From NCBI GenBank assembly GCA_013399895.1, contig VXBA01001777.1, positions 338,738-402,737 of the forward strand: a stretch of DNA of 64,000 nucleotides, given 5' to 3'. A program made the position numbers and the translations under genes. The notes beneath the pieces are model-generated. The model saw only the letters and a list, made by a program, of their open reading frames with translations, was not told where the DNA came from and did no database searches. Source of the stretch: Serilophus lunatus. Taxonomy: Eukaryota; Chordata; Aves; Passeriformes; Eurylaimidae. Positions 34,701-47,764 of the stretch are shown in pieces (position 1 is the first letter of the stretch; the number at the start of each line of letters is the position of its first letter).

Positions 34701-37700
34701 CTATTTAACAACAATATTTTGCAATTTTTTCACAGGATTTTTCAACTGTATCACATTGAGGAGGTGGGTAGAGATCAGAGACTTGGAGAAATTGTGTTCA
34801 GAGGTTTTCAGAAATGGCTTCTGCTTCTGAGAGCAACAAGAGATGCATCTCACTGCACCACCTATGCAAGAGATGGCCAGGAGTGGATGGTGCCCTGCCC
34901 TACCACAGTGAATGCCTGTGGCTATCAGGATCATGGCTACGGATGCAGAGCACTGAAGTCACAGCTGAGTGCTGTTACTTCCCATCAGTCCAAAACTCAC
35001 TAGTTCAGTTTTAAACAAGTGATTTTTCCCAATACTGCCTTCTTGTCATCCAGGCTTTGGTGTTGTTGAATGTAACCTAGCAAGCTTACAAAGCTTTCCT
35101 GGAAAAACATCTTGCTTTAGGACTAAAAAATACTTAAAAATATGAAATGGAGATTTTAATCTAGTCCAATTTCTTTGCTTTTTCAAAAGATCATAAAAGG
35201 AAATATTCCAAGGCCCACAAAAATTATGAAGGGAACTGCCACAATAGCAGAGTAAATCAGCTGCAGATAGAGGCGGGGGTGGCAGACAGCTCTCCTGGCT
35301 TTAGGGCCTTGAGTCACTCCAAACATAACATGTCCAGAGCAGCACAAGACACATCAGGTCATTCATATGGAACTGGCAGATAGGCCACTGAACCTATGGG
35401 ATGCCTATGTTCCTGTAGGGTAACATAGCCTTGGGTAAGAGTATCCATGTACCACTCATCTGTGTTTGGGGAAGCAAATAATAGCTCAGATTTTCACAAT
35501 GCAGCTGTCCACATTCAAGCTAGTTCCCTTCAGCCCCCCTGTACCATAAGTATAGAGATCTGTTCATCTCACCACAATCCAGGCACTGAAAACAGGTTAG
35601 ATGATTCCCACACCAGGCCTCCTAGCCCACAGCTCAGCACACTCCCAACAACAACTCTGTTCGACAGGCTCCTCAGGCAGCAATAGAGCAACAAGAGCAC
35701 TCACTGTAAAATAAGGATGGCCCCAAATCAAAGACTTCATCAATCCTAGGATTTGAAGCTCTAAGAGACCTTTGGAAACTGCAAAGGCATACACTTGCTT
35801 TTCTCTCCTGTCTCACTTTTGGGCTAGAGCCAGCTACAAAACTGCTTTGGTACCGTAAGACAGACTTTTTACTCCTCATGGGCTTGTGAAGCACTCACAG
35901 CTCCTTTCAGCTCCTACTAGAACCATTCAACACCTTTGCAAGCTCCTTGGTTTCTCAGAGGAGCCAGCCCAGCATCTGCAGAGCCAATTATAGAAAAGCA
36001 CAATGTAGGTATAAAAGAACAGACTCCATTTCCAACCCACACATTATAGGCTTTGCTCAGAGAACCTCCAAACCCCATCACAAGCGTATTCGCTGCCTTT
36101 AAATCCCCTTGCCATGACTCTTGCAGTGCCTGGAAGAGGAATGAGAAGACCTGATTTCAGAGGTGGATAGATCATCTGGGACACATCTCACTGATGTGAA
36201 AGAACCACTCTGACCTCAGCTTTTCCAGGAGTTCCTTTGTTTGTCACACAAAGCTACATTTTGAGAGAGACTCACACAGACCTAGAGGTGACGTGTGCAG
36301 CTTAAAACAAGCTATTTTCCAGAGGAAATTTGTTTGGCTTGTGTTTTTTAATGGGAAAGAATTGCAGCTGATACCACTACTGAATGGAGCTAGGTTATCA
36401 CTCCAGATAGACAGTCTGCTGGAAAGTGCTTTCACACATGCACATACACACACACGTGCACACAGTGTTTGGCTGGGCTGGTTAAAACACCACAGCACTT
36501 ATTACTCCTTGAGGCCTATGAGTTCACTTCTAGGCTCCCAGCCAGCTTGGAAATCACAAACCCACGTGAGCAGCAAGGTCATAAGGAGACATTTGTCAAG
36601 AAAAAAGATAGTTCCTGAGTGCTGTTCCCTACAGGACATATCTCAGCAACCCTGAAACCAAGATAGTAACTAATCAACACTTTGGGGACTATCCTTCGTG
36701 AGGTCAGCCAAAAATGACTGACCATCACTACGAGTGAAAGGGCTGCCATGCTGGGGAATTAAAGGAGAAAGCCTCTCTTAGGCCTGGCTCTTTTATGCAG
36801 AGAAGCACAGAAATTTTTAGCCTTGTCCTAGTGCTCTTATAACAAGCAAAAGGACAGAAGCGGGATAAAAGGGACATAAATAACTTGTGATGTCTGGAAA
36901 AGACAGGAAAGCATGGAGCACCATTCAAGGACCTCATTGCAGTCGCCTTATTGCAAGGGACAAGGGGAGGATGCTGGGTAACCAGAGGATGGCATGCTCA
37001 GGGGGCAATGGAGCAACACTGGACAGCCTTACATGGTCCACAGGGCGCCTCATTTATAGACTTCCTCCTAAAGGAGGCTGCAAAGCACCACAGGTCTCTC
37101 TCTCCCACCACAGCAACACATGATGGGCAGGCAACAAGGTAGAGATATGTCTTGGAGATCAATATTCATCTACCCACAGAACAAGGTCCTTTTCCCCAGA
37201 GAGTGCCAGCCCTTCAAAAACCCTTCCCGTTATGTCCTCTCTCTCCAGCAACTGGTGCATCAGCTTCAGCTGGATCCCAAGGGGCTGAGAACTAGTTCTG
37301 AGACATGAAAGGGATGAGGCCACCTTGTCAGGCCAAATTCAGATACCTCACAAGCACATGACATCACTGAGGCAGGGAATAAGGTTTGATCCATCATATG
37401 GGGATGGAATTTATGCTAAAGACAAGCTAAGGTAAGGAAAAACCCCTCTTGCATCAGAGTGTAACAATCCACAGGAAAACACAGCTACTGATAGCATCAG
37501 GTTTCCCATCCCTAACATTCATCTTTTTCTTCTTTTGTTTCAATTTTTGCTGATAAGAGGTAGCTCGTTATTTGGGGGGAGGGGGAGGCTGCTTATGTTT
37601 TTTTCAAATTAAATTGTGGCAGCAGTGCGCGGAGAAGCACAGCACTTCCCCTCTCTCACTGGGTAAGCTGTAGCACAAAGGCTCGGGGCTGATCTCACAT

Positions 37701-40700
37701 CCTCTTCAACAATTAAAAGTCAAGGCCAGCAGCACAGCCAAAACTTGACACGCTCTTTAGAGAACAAAGGTCACTAGATTGAAGTCTTCACTCCCCGCTT
37801 TGGCTGAAGCAGCATGAAACATCCTCTTCAAAATCTAGAGCAGTTGAATCTTTATCAGGTGATGATGGCTTTTTGGAGAATAAAAGACAACTGACCTCTG
37901 TGTCTCCCCTCCTACTGTTCCACAAGAAACCTTCAAGCCACCTAATTAGTATAAATCATTTTCCAGTAAGTGCTCCTGCCCCATGACGGCCTCATCAGAC
38001 ACCATGTGCAGAGATAAAGCTGCTGATGGCTGCGATAGCAGCGGGGCCAGTGCTGGTTATGACGGATGAAGGAAGCCAGAACCCGGACGGCCACAGCTAT
38101 GGTTGGCCTCAGCTCCCTGAGGAGCAGAGTGGGCCGAGGTGATCATTGCAGATGTGCAGGTGTGACCTCTGCACAGCTGTAGACCGCAGCACCACCCAGC
38201 CAAGACACAGGGGTTGGACAGGCCAACAGCTGGGCAGGAAATGAGCCAGAGAAATGCTGCATGAGAAACCCCAGCACCCCGAGTGCTTTTGCATAAACAG
38301 CATTTTTGGAAGATTAAATAAAATAAAAAGTCATTACACCATTAAAGGGTTAATTTCGCAGCTAGAGTCATAAAGCTGTCAGAAGTCAGGGCAGCCACAG
38401 GGAGGCCCTGTCCAAGCCCGACAGCATCAATACCCTTTAAAGAATGAGGCTTTACTAAGTAATTTGGTTTTGGCTAATTTAAAATTAATCCTCAGAGCGT
38501 GTTGCTTGGTTAGCTCAGGAGTGGCAATCTTGAAAGAGTTCAAAGGACAGACTCACAGGACAACAGTCATTCATCTTCTTGCCCATTATGGTATAGGACT
38601 AAAATCCATCTCAGAGTGTTCAGCCTTCTGTCCCTTCTTAATGCTCCCTGCTTCACCCAGCACACTGAAATCCTTACTTGATTCAAAGGTAGCCTCCAAT
38701 TTGAGGAAACTATGTGACTGGTGGACAAGGCCTAACATGGCCCCAATTCCACCTTATTTGGTCAAGGCAAGGATGGCCCAAGAGGAGGATCTACAGTGGT
38801 GTACTGAAATTGTCATGGGTTTCATCTTACTCTTTCCCACCACCTTGGACAGACTGTGGAAGTGGAGTGCAGACCAGCTACACTTCCATACACACTTGTC
38901 TCAGCAGAGAGCCTTCCCAACATCTCTCCACCAGACTGGGAAAACCCTCACAAAAAAACATATTTTTAGGAGCTGTTCCATCCTATCAATCTGAAGAGCA
39001 AGTGGCCCTTCCCTGTCATTGACCCAACAAAAATAGAAAACACAAAGCAGCACAGCATCAGACCTCTTACTTCCATAAAGAACTCAAAGACCTAAACCTG
39101 GGCTCTTCCAAACTTAGGCTCAGATTGCAATGACGAAACCAAGCAAACCTCACCAGCACCAGGAAAGCATTTAGATTCCACTATGAACTTGGAGAGATCT
39201 AAGTCCAAAAATCATACTGACTCCTTCCTTTCCTCAGCGTGGTCACTCCCTAGGTACCGATGTTGTCAGAAGGAAGATCCAGGTCATTAAAATGTCTTGT
39301 TGCATTAGTCTCCAGTTGTGTTATGAGTCCAATTGGCCCAGTGCAGGCAGGGAAGTGTGAGATGGCAGCAGGCAGCCAGCAGCAGGACAGGAGAGAGGGG
39401 AGAAGGGCCTCCAAAATGAAACCCACCCAAAAATATAATTTTTAAAAAACCAGCCTCTGCTGACAAGTGGTTCTTTGTCCCAACACAAAGAGCATGCTTC
39501 AGGCATGACTTGCTAAGACAGAATTTCCATCATGCAATTCCCTGCTCAAGATAAGTTGCAGTAGCCGGTACTACCTCCATGTGCCCTACCTGCTCTAGGG
39601 TTAAGACAAAACTCTTTCAGCCTCGTCCTTAAAAAAACAAGCTCTCCATTTCATGTATTGATCTACTCCATTCTTGCTAAGACAAACTCAAAACACTGAA
39701 ATCAGTGGGCTGCACTGCACTGCCAGGGCTTGGGAAGAACCTCAAAGCCTCAGCTGTGTTAACTGAGGCTCAGGAAACAAGACATTCGACAAAACATGAT
39801 GTAGCTTTGATCAGGCTACACTAATTGATACCTTAAATTCCCACATGTAATTTTAGTTTTAAAAAACGTGTCTCGCAAAAAAATCTAAGAGGAGGAAAAA
39901 TTCCAATTTTTCTTCTTCAATTTTCTTTCATTGTATACCAAAGAAATTCTAAGAGATGGATAGATAGAATAGAATAAATTGTATTTTAATTCTGTAATCA
40001 ACTCACTTAATACTGCTAGGATCCACCATCAAAGTTTATCCCAAGAAAACTAGATTCAGGTTTATCAGATATTAATTACCTACATAATAAAAAATATAAT
40101 CCCACCTCTTCCTAATACCTAGTGATTAAAAAAATAAAATTGGTAAAGAAGTCATAATGGATAAACACACATATGCATTCATCCTGCTCCTTACAAACCA
40201 CAGCCTCTAATAGAAGATAATGGAAGCTGCTTTCAAATGAAATGTCTAAATGGGCCTAGAGCTTGTTTTCTCCAAACTCAGCCAGGCATTACTGCTGCCA
40301 CAGCCACTTTCAATCAAGCTTTTACTGCAAAGGAAAACAAAGGAAGAAGTTAAATCCATGGGAGATTTCCAATGAATACTTAAAAATCTTTTCAGGGGAC
40401 AGAGTAAGGGAACTCTGTACCAGCAATGACCTCAGAAATCTTGTGAGTTCACTCCATTGCAGACTGTTCTCTCTCTCCACTAGATTTTAATTAGCTAATA
40501 CAAGGCCTTGTATGGAGGAGGAAAAAGTAGTGCTTAAGCAGCAGAAAGTTCAGCTAAATTTGCTGTGTGCTTGGAATTTAATAGACAAATACCAAGATCC
40601 TTTGGGGACTCCCATTTCCCACAGTTAAAGGTAGACATACAACCACTTGGAGCCTTTCAAAGGACCATGGACACAGACAGTGTGTGCCCATGTATGTCCA

Positions 40701-41879
40701 CAGCTCTCCTTATATCAAGTGTATTCCCAAATTTGTGTGCCATCATACACCCTGCAATGCAATGAGGATGTAGGCGTGGGGAGAGGTGCTGCTGTGCTGT
40801 ACCCATGCAAATTTGTGACTGTGCAGACACACAACACACACCCGAGGCATTTTCCCTGCCTGCCTCTTTCTCCCTCCTAAGCTCTTTTCACCCGTCTGAG
40901 GAACAAAGCCAGCGGCTGAAAGATCCAGCAAAAGTGCCTTGTTACACAGAAGAAAGAGATACTTTAACTCAGCTGTCAATAAGTTTTGCCCATTTACATG
41001 TGTGCGGAACACTTTGAATAAATTACGTTTCCAGGATTTAGCTCCACGACACTGGCCTAACAAAAGCAGAGTTACAGCTCCAAGGGAGGGTAGGGGGCCA
41101 AGGGGGAAACACATTCTGCACAAGACAAAGTCCCTTCCAGAACCGTGAGGGCAAACTGGGTTGGCATTTTTCTTTGATGAGCATGGCTTTTGCATCACTT
41201 GCAATCTATTTTCAGACACATTTTCTGCATTTGCATCAACCATAAAGAGTTACTTCCACATACAGTCTCTTTGGGGGTGAGGATGGAATGGTTTTTCTTT
41301 TTAATTACAGACTCAGCAAAAGTAAAAACAATAGGAGAACCATGGGGTGCTGCTGATGTCGGGTGGTGATATGCTCCTTGGGGGACAAATTTTTTCTTGC
41401 AGTGTGAAATCTGCTGTTCCAGCTTTTAGCAGAACCAGCAGCCAACAGAATTGCTTACAAGACACTGGCAGGGGTTAGTATCTTATTTTAAATATGCATA
41501 CATATGTCTCCAGGTGATTCCTCTGAAGAAAATTTACCTGTGGAGTAAAAGAGAGGAGGACACGGTCTGTCACATCACTGTGGGGCAGGAAAAGCAGCTT
41601 TCTCATGGACCAGCCCTACACCAGGGGAATCACTTCAGCATTTTGCTAAGCAGGAGACCCTAAAGAAGAAAAACTCACTGGAGTAAAGTCAGTGGGATTT
41701 GTTAAGGAACAAAAAATGGGAAATTACATTTCCTGCCTACTGAAAGGAGACTGCCAGATATTGGAGTTTTACCTCTATACTCTACTTGCCTGCAGGGAAA
41801 TAATCACACAGAGAGATTGAATTGATTTAATCAAACACGAGTTTGTGCCCTCATAAGGGACTCAGTAGATGAAGCTCCC
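31721..41879. other. Gene-free stretch with small simple repeats
   Basis: I find no supported gene. The 213-codon plus frame at 31.7-32.4 kb lies in GC-rich text and overlaps open frames on both strands. A CA-rich microsatellite lies at 36432-36465 and a GATA/GAATA-rich patch at 39957-39976. A purine-rich GGGGGGAGGGGGAGG patch lies near 37576. Unique-looking blocks such as 37600-37860 and 38320-38450 may be conserved, but nothing in the single sequence proves it. Confidence 0.45.
36432..36465 (+). repeat. Imperfect (CA)n microsatellite
   Basis: The tract is a run of CA dinucleotides interrupted by TG and GTG steps (cacacatgcacatacacacacacgtgcacacag pattern). It is a normal vertebrate microsatellite and of no coding significance. 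Confidence 0.8.
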
Positions 41880-42420
41880 AGCTCAGTGCCAGGCAGGACA
41901 GACCAGCCACTCTGATGGCACTCGCTGATCTTTGCATCCCTCAAATTGTAATGCCATGAAATAAAGCCTGGCTGCCTTCCAGGGTTGCACTGGCCACTGA
42001 CTTTAATAAAAATAAGTCAAGCAAAATAGATCCACGAAGCTGAAAGCTCAGGCAGGTTCCCCACAAAAACAGCAACTGAAAATATCCCCAGCTGACGAGG
42101 CTCTACAGCGCTCTGATGACAGCAGTTTGGGATGGGCAGCCAGAAACAGAGACTGCCTGAACCCTTCCTCCTCAAAGGCAGCAAACATGAATTCCTGACC
42201 TCCCTGATATGAAAACCAAAGAGGCTGAAAGCAAGAGAAAAGGAAACCACCGACATTGCAGCTTCGTTTTTAATATCAATGGGAACATGCAGAACCTTTC
42301 TTCACTGCTTCAAACAAATGAGTGACTCATTCCCTTCGAGGCAGCAACCCTCACAGCCACTGCCAGCCAAGGAAACAATGTGGAAAAAGAAAAATCCATC
42401 TCAATTAGGTGAGTTCTCTG
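41880..42420. promoter_or_regulatory. Repeat-free block, possible conserved noncoding element
   Basis: No transposon signature is visible across this block, and it contains a small inverted repeat TGACTT...AAGTCA (41998-42003 and 42014-42019, 10-bp AT-only spacer). Motif-like words such as 'tgagtgactca' near 42321-42331 resemble an AP-1 site. The regulatory reading is inference and alignment to other birds is needed. Confidence 0.18.
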
Positions 42421-44596
42421 CCCCCAGCACCCACCACCAAACGGTGCTTGATAAATGATACAGGAAAACTTGTGAAAAATCTCTCATTGTCCAAAACAGC
42501 CTCTCTGCAATTACCACCCTGGGCCAGTAAAAACCACTGCCAGAAGTGTGCCGATTTCCATGCTCTTAATCTTATCTGCAGAAGAGGATCCAGGGCATCA
42601 ACTTCATTGATGTTTCCAGGAAGAGGAGCCCTAATCAAGCATTTCTGCCCATGAATAACAGACAAGGAATGTCTCCACTTGGCCAGCAGTAGCCTGTGAA
42701 AAATTAAAAAAACATTGTAAAATCCGCTTTGGAAGCAGGGAGAGCTTGCAGAGAGCGTGATTGCTGTCTTATCTCCACCAGTACAGATGCTGCAAGGGCA
42801 AGGCTGACCCACAGATGGCCTATCGCTTCCACACAGCCTAACCAAATCCACAAGGGAACTGGTCTACAGCGCTGGATGGCCATCACCAAAAATGCAGTCC
42901 TCCACCCAAAAGATGCTGTTTTTTTTATTCAAAGTGTTGTAATAATCACTGGTTTTCTTAAAGCTTCAGCTGCTGCAGCACTGCAGCAATGTGGAAGTTG
43001 CAGTCAAAAAAATCCTAATTTTTTTTTAGAGAACTCTGAACATACATTAGAAATAGTCAAAGAATCACAAACTACTCCAGGGATCAATCTGAGACTAACT
43101 AGATCTGAACTGGGGACTTGACCAATCCCTCCAGAAGGCACCAAGTGGGCCATGTTGACTTTTTACTAGAGGATACCCCTGAAAAAGAAAAGCAAGTGTT
43201 TACATGCTCTTCTTCATGCCTACCAAGCCTGCTCACTCCCAACCAAACTCCATGATCTCGCATGATTAGCAGACAGTACCGCACTTGCCAGGAGCAATTG
43301 CTAGTGTTGGGGTGGTAGGAGCAAGTAAAAGCACTTCCAAGTGCATGCAGATTTGCCATGGCACTTCTTAGAGATCTGACAACACGCAGCAAAGGGTCAA
43401 CAGTTCTCTCTGGAAGGCTGTGTTGATATCTGCTGCAAGATAACGCACCCTGAAGTCAAAGGGACTTACTTTCTAGGCTCATTATCAGTTGTTATTGTAA
43501 GTAAAGCAGTGCTATGTCAAATGACCCTTTGTTTTGACCTTAGCATGGGCAAGACCCACTAAGATCTCAGGGAATGTGAAATAGTCACTAATACAGTTTC
43601 CGTGGCAGTGCCAATAAATCATATAGCTCAACGTCTTTTAACAAAGTCATAAAACTCTACCAAAGACACACCAATAAACTGCACATACAAGAACCATTCC
43701 ACTCCCACCCCCTTCCCTCACACTCCAAAGATGCAGAAAAGCAGCACTGGCGTTGGCTCCATCCTCTAATCCCCAAATCCCCAGTTACACTGAAGAAGCT
43801 GAAGATAACACAGATTAAAGACCTAGAAGGAAGTTTCTTTCAGAGGTAGAAGAAAGGTGTTATATCAACAATCCTGGGTAATGGATTCATTTACCATGGC
43901 ACTTCATGTGCAGACAGCCAGCCAACATAATGTCTATAGACCTTTGGTCTTCCATGCAAGCCCTTAAGAGAGGGGTTTGGAGGTATCTGAGCCTTCTGCA
44001 ATGAGTTGAATTTCATGCCATAAGGAAAAGGTTTGCCTGTGTAAGGAAATGGGCTGGCTCATGTATTAATCCTTCTAGCCCTCACTCAAGCCTGAGGGTG
44101 AATTTACATTTATTGGCTTTAAATTAGCTTTTCCTTTTCCACTTCAAAGAAGCCATTCCTGATACACACCAGGATGTGCTCAAAACCAGATCCCACCAGG
44201 ACTCCTTCACCTCTAACTTCAGATACACACAGCATGTCTCTCTTGACAGGAGGAAAAGGTGCTTTTGGGGCGTGATGCATCTCAATCCCACACACGTATA
44301 GACTGGGATAAATATATCCTGCTCTGTGGCATAGCAGGAGCTGGACAAATTTCCCTCCTTCCCACTGTTACAGGGGCTCTGCACAGAGCACTTTCTGATG
44401 GTGACTTTTTTCAACTGCAAGATTTGATGCTTCCTTTCATGACCATGGCACTCCAGGCCATTGTATCCATCTTTTCCAGTTCCCACAGAAGTTGCTGTAT
44501 CAACCCTGAATCTAACCATGGTAAAGGCCAGCTCCTGTTCCACCACCCACAACTCCTCCCCCTGGATCCAGCTACAATCCCTCTGCTAGGATTCTT

Positions 44597-44624
44597 AAAA
44601 AAAAAAAAAAAAATTTAAAAAAAA
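44597..44624 (+). repeat. A-rich run (A17 TTT A8)
   Basis: A run of 17 A residues, then TTT, then eight A residues. No retroposon body is recognised on its 5' side, so it is listed only as low-complexity DNA. Confidence 0.9.
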
Positions 44625-47456
44625 TTGTTTTCAGGGTCACTGTGAAACGATTTTGTTTTCAGCAAGCACAACTGCCTGAACTAATTTACTGTATGTCCTG
44701 TCTGTGCTTCACAATGAAAACACCACACAAGTTTGCAGGTCAGACCTCTGAGCTCCTCCTGCTTGGGATGCTTGGATTCCTGCATGGTGATGAGAAAGCC
44801 CTAAGAGCTATTAATCCTTCCCACTCTGGGGTATGTATTTATCACCAGGAAGGAGGAAAACCACCTCTTCCCTTAAATACATGTAATATTACACACTTAG
44901 GAGGAACAAGCCTGCAAGTGAAGCTCCCAGACACAGCTACTTTCCTGACAGTGACCTAAACATACCATGGGAATGTCCTTGGATGTTTAACTACAGTGTG
45001 TCCTCAGGCACCATCACCTGGCAGAGAGGAGCTGGGGCTCTGGGTAAGAGTGGCTGAGGGTATTAGGTGGCTGTGGAGTGAGCTCATTAAGGCTCAGACT
45101 CAGGGGGAAAAAACCTCAGTGAGGACTTGCCTCTGATTTACCTGGTGGCTTTAATTAGTGGCACTGCGTGCAGATATATGTGACTAGTGACTACAGCAGC
45201 ATCACCATTAGCTATCCCAGGAACAGGGCCAGGAGTCAGCTCTTGGATTCACCTAAATTTAAGTGTTTAACTCCCATTACTGTCTGCAGGGAGACAGTCA
45301 ATACTGGCTCAATGTCCTACTGACTAGCATATCCATCAGCCTTGAGGGTAGCTCAGACGCTGACATGTAAATTACTTCATCTATGAGCTCAACACCCCTC
45401 CTGGTGCTTTGGCTTCATGACACAGGACAGCATTCCCATGCCTAGTGGGGTAAGCTCCATGGAGAGGACAAAGGAGTCCCCTGGAGCACCTTCCTCACAT
45501 GTACCCAGCTTCTCATACTCCCCAGTGGTACAGAGGCTCCTTGTCCACACCCAGACTCACTGCACCAGCATAGCTGGATCAGAAAATAATCTGCATACCT
45601 GCAGGTGCAATGGGATTAGTTCTACCTGTGCAGGAGCACATGGAGGGAGCCAAATTCACGGGTTCCTCTGAGCTGTCCTGGAGCTCCTTACAGGCAGAAG
45701 GCAGCATGAGGGGGGAGGCAGTGAGGGGTGTCCAGCAGGCAGGCAATAGTTTTCAGGAACACTTTTTCATTCTCACTAAATCCTCAATCCAAACCTTTCC
45801 CTTTTGCTAAAAGTCTTTGCAAACACTAGCAAAACCTTTACCGTTAATCTTTCTTCATCTCGCTAAAACAACACAGACTGTCTGTCTCCAGGGAAGGCTG
45901 TCACAGGATATGGGGGAGGAATCTATCATTTGTAATGCACGGAAATATAACTTACATATATCAAAGGCATTTGCTGTAAAAAAAACAAATACGCAGCAGA
46001 GATTGGGAGGCCAAACCCTCATTGCCTTCAAGCTACTGTGCTTAGCAATCGTGTGAGCAACAGCCTGAGCAAACCCAATTAATTTGATTTGTAGATTGCA
46101 CAGATTAGCAACTGTGTTCCAGTGGTGAATCCCACAAGGAGCCCCTCTCACTTATGTTTCTGTACAGCTCTTCATTTGTTACCCTAAAACATAAGGGCAC
46201 CTATCTAAATCCCTTCAATTTATGAACTGCCAGGTATGCATCCCGGGTTTCCAAGAGCACCTTCCGACCAAGACTTGTGGAGATCTCTGCAAATTTTAGT
46301 TTGAAAACTCTCCAATGTCTAGTCAGGAATATAAGCAAAAAACCTTGACCCTGAGGCATCCAGTGGCTCAATTTAGCTGTTTACACAGACAGTTTGGAAC
46401 ACAACTAAAATGTCTTTCGGACACTATTTCTGTTGGGCTTCACACTTTAGCCACCAGCCACGCCAGGGCTTCTGCACTCTCCAACACTTCTGACTTGATT
46501 CAAATTTAACCCTGAATGGGTTCAGATTCAAATGTGAGATCCTCTGTGTGGTAACAACTCAAATGACAGTCATCTAAGAAAAACCTCACTCTGAAAACTG
46601 ACAAAAGTTATATGAACTACTCTTAGAGTGAAAATTATTGTTTCAGATTTTTGAATGGTTATCTCTCAAATAAAAATGCTTGATGTAGCGGTATATAGTC
46701 AAAGTTGCATGAGATACTAGTAAGGTTTGTTTAAAGCCAGGGATGCCTCTCTAAATTGAGATCTGTGAAGCTGAGGAAAAAAACAAAAACAAACCAGTGA
46801 CGACAGAAGGGTAGGGAGAGCTTCTTTCCTAGTTTTTTTTTGGTACAGCATCAACTAAAGAAACATGTTCTGCTGGTTAAAATAAGAAAAGCAAGATTCT
46901 ACTGATATTGACTGGATTTCTCTATTTCTAAAAACACAAGCACTTCATAAATACACTGAAATATTCTGTCATCACCAGACAGAACATGCCAGTTTTCTAT
47001 AAATATAGACATCTGGCAGTGGTTTCTTCTACTGCTATAGATTTCTGGTGTGAAGAATGCTATTTTGTAAGCAAATGTATGTTGTAAATTAATTTCATAT
47101 GTGACAGGTTATATTAAAGAGCAAGAAAGATTTGCTGGGCAGAAGTGCATAACAAAAACACTGTGTTCCCATACTGCTCCTGACCCCCTGTATGAGGTTG
47201 CCTGCATAATACTGTAGGCATAAAATACGTTACTCCAAGCAGTGCTGTGAAGCTTGATAAAAGCATGCCTACAACTGTATTGAAATTTGAAAGGGACTTG
47301 TAGTTTGGCATTGTAATTCCACCCATGGTGACATACCACTGACAAAATGGTGAATATTAAAAATCAGGGAATAACAGCCTGATTGGTACAAACCACCTGA
47401 GGGTGCCACAGACAACAGTCGGGTATATGAAATTCAGGGCTATGCCATGACTTTGT

Positions 47457-47486
47457 CTTTTGTTGTTGTTGTTTTTGTTGTTTTTG
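47457..47486 (+). repeat. Imperfect (GTT)n microsatellite
   Basis: Consecutive TTG units with TTTTT interruptions span about 30 bp. It is simple sequence lying about 75 bp upstream of a CR1 fragment. Confidence 0.8.
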
Positions 47487-47560
47487 ATGGGATTTCCAGC
47501 CAGATCTTTGTCCTAATCTGGCCCATGGTACAACCATCCACAGAGCTGCATGTGACAGAG

Positions 47561-47764
47561 GTTAAGATATTAGGAAGAAATTCTTTCCTGTGAGGGTGGT
47601 GAGGCACTGGACAAGACTCCCCATCCCTGTAAGTGTCCCAGGTCAAGTTAGGAGGGACTTTGAGAAACCTGGTCTAGTGGAAGGCGACACTGTCCATGGC
47701 AGGGAATTGGAACTAGATGATCTTTAAGGTCCTTTCCAACCCAAACCAGTCTGATTCTATGAAA
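47561..47764 (+). mobile_element. CR1 LINE 3' end fragment, plus strand
   Basis: The fragment begins 'ttaagatattaggaagaaattctttcctgtgagggtggtgaggcactgg' and ends 'gatgatctttaaggtcctttccaacccaaacc' with the tail 'gattctatgaaact', the canonical CR1 3' terminus. Between 'gaggcactgg' and 'ccccatccctg' the usual 'caggttgcccagagaagttgtggatg' segment is lost, so a deletion of roughly 25-30 bp has occurred after insertion. It is dead and noncoding, 5'-truncated to about 204 bp. Confidence 0.93.

Larger units (their letters stand above)
42421..47560. other. Gene-free stretch
   Basis: I see no supported gene. Chance frames of 140-150 codons occur near 42.4-42.9 kb and 44.1-44.6 kb on the minus strand, but they are cysteine-rich and resemble no family. 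An A-rich run lies at 44597-44624. An imperfect GTT repeat lies at 47457-47486, just before the next CR1 copy. Confidence 0.5.

Noticed and set aside
37857..37900. Box C/D snoRNA-like words (GTGATGA ... CTGA)
   Set aside because: The boxes are only about 35 nt apart, too close for a normal C/D snoRNA, and no terminal stem is seen.
43100..43150. Possible CR1 3' fragment ('ggacttgaccaatccctccagaagg')
   Set aside because: A single 25-bp resemblance without flanking CR1 words or tail.
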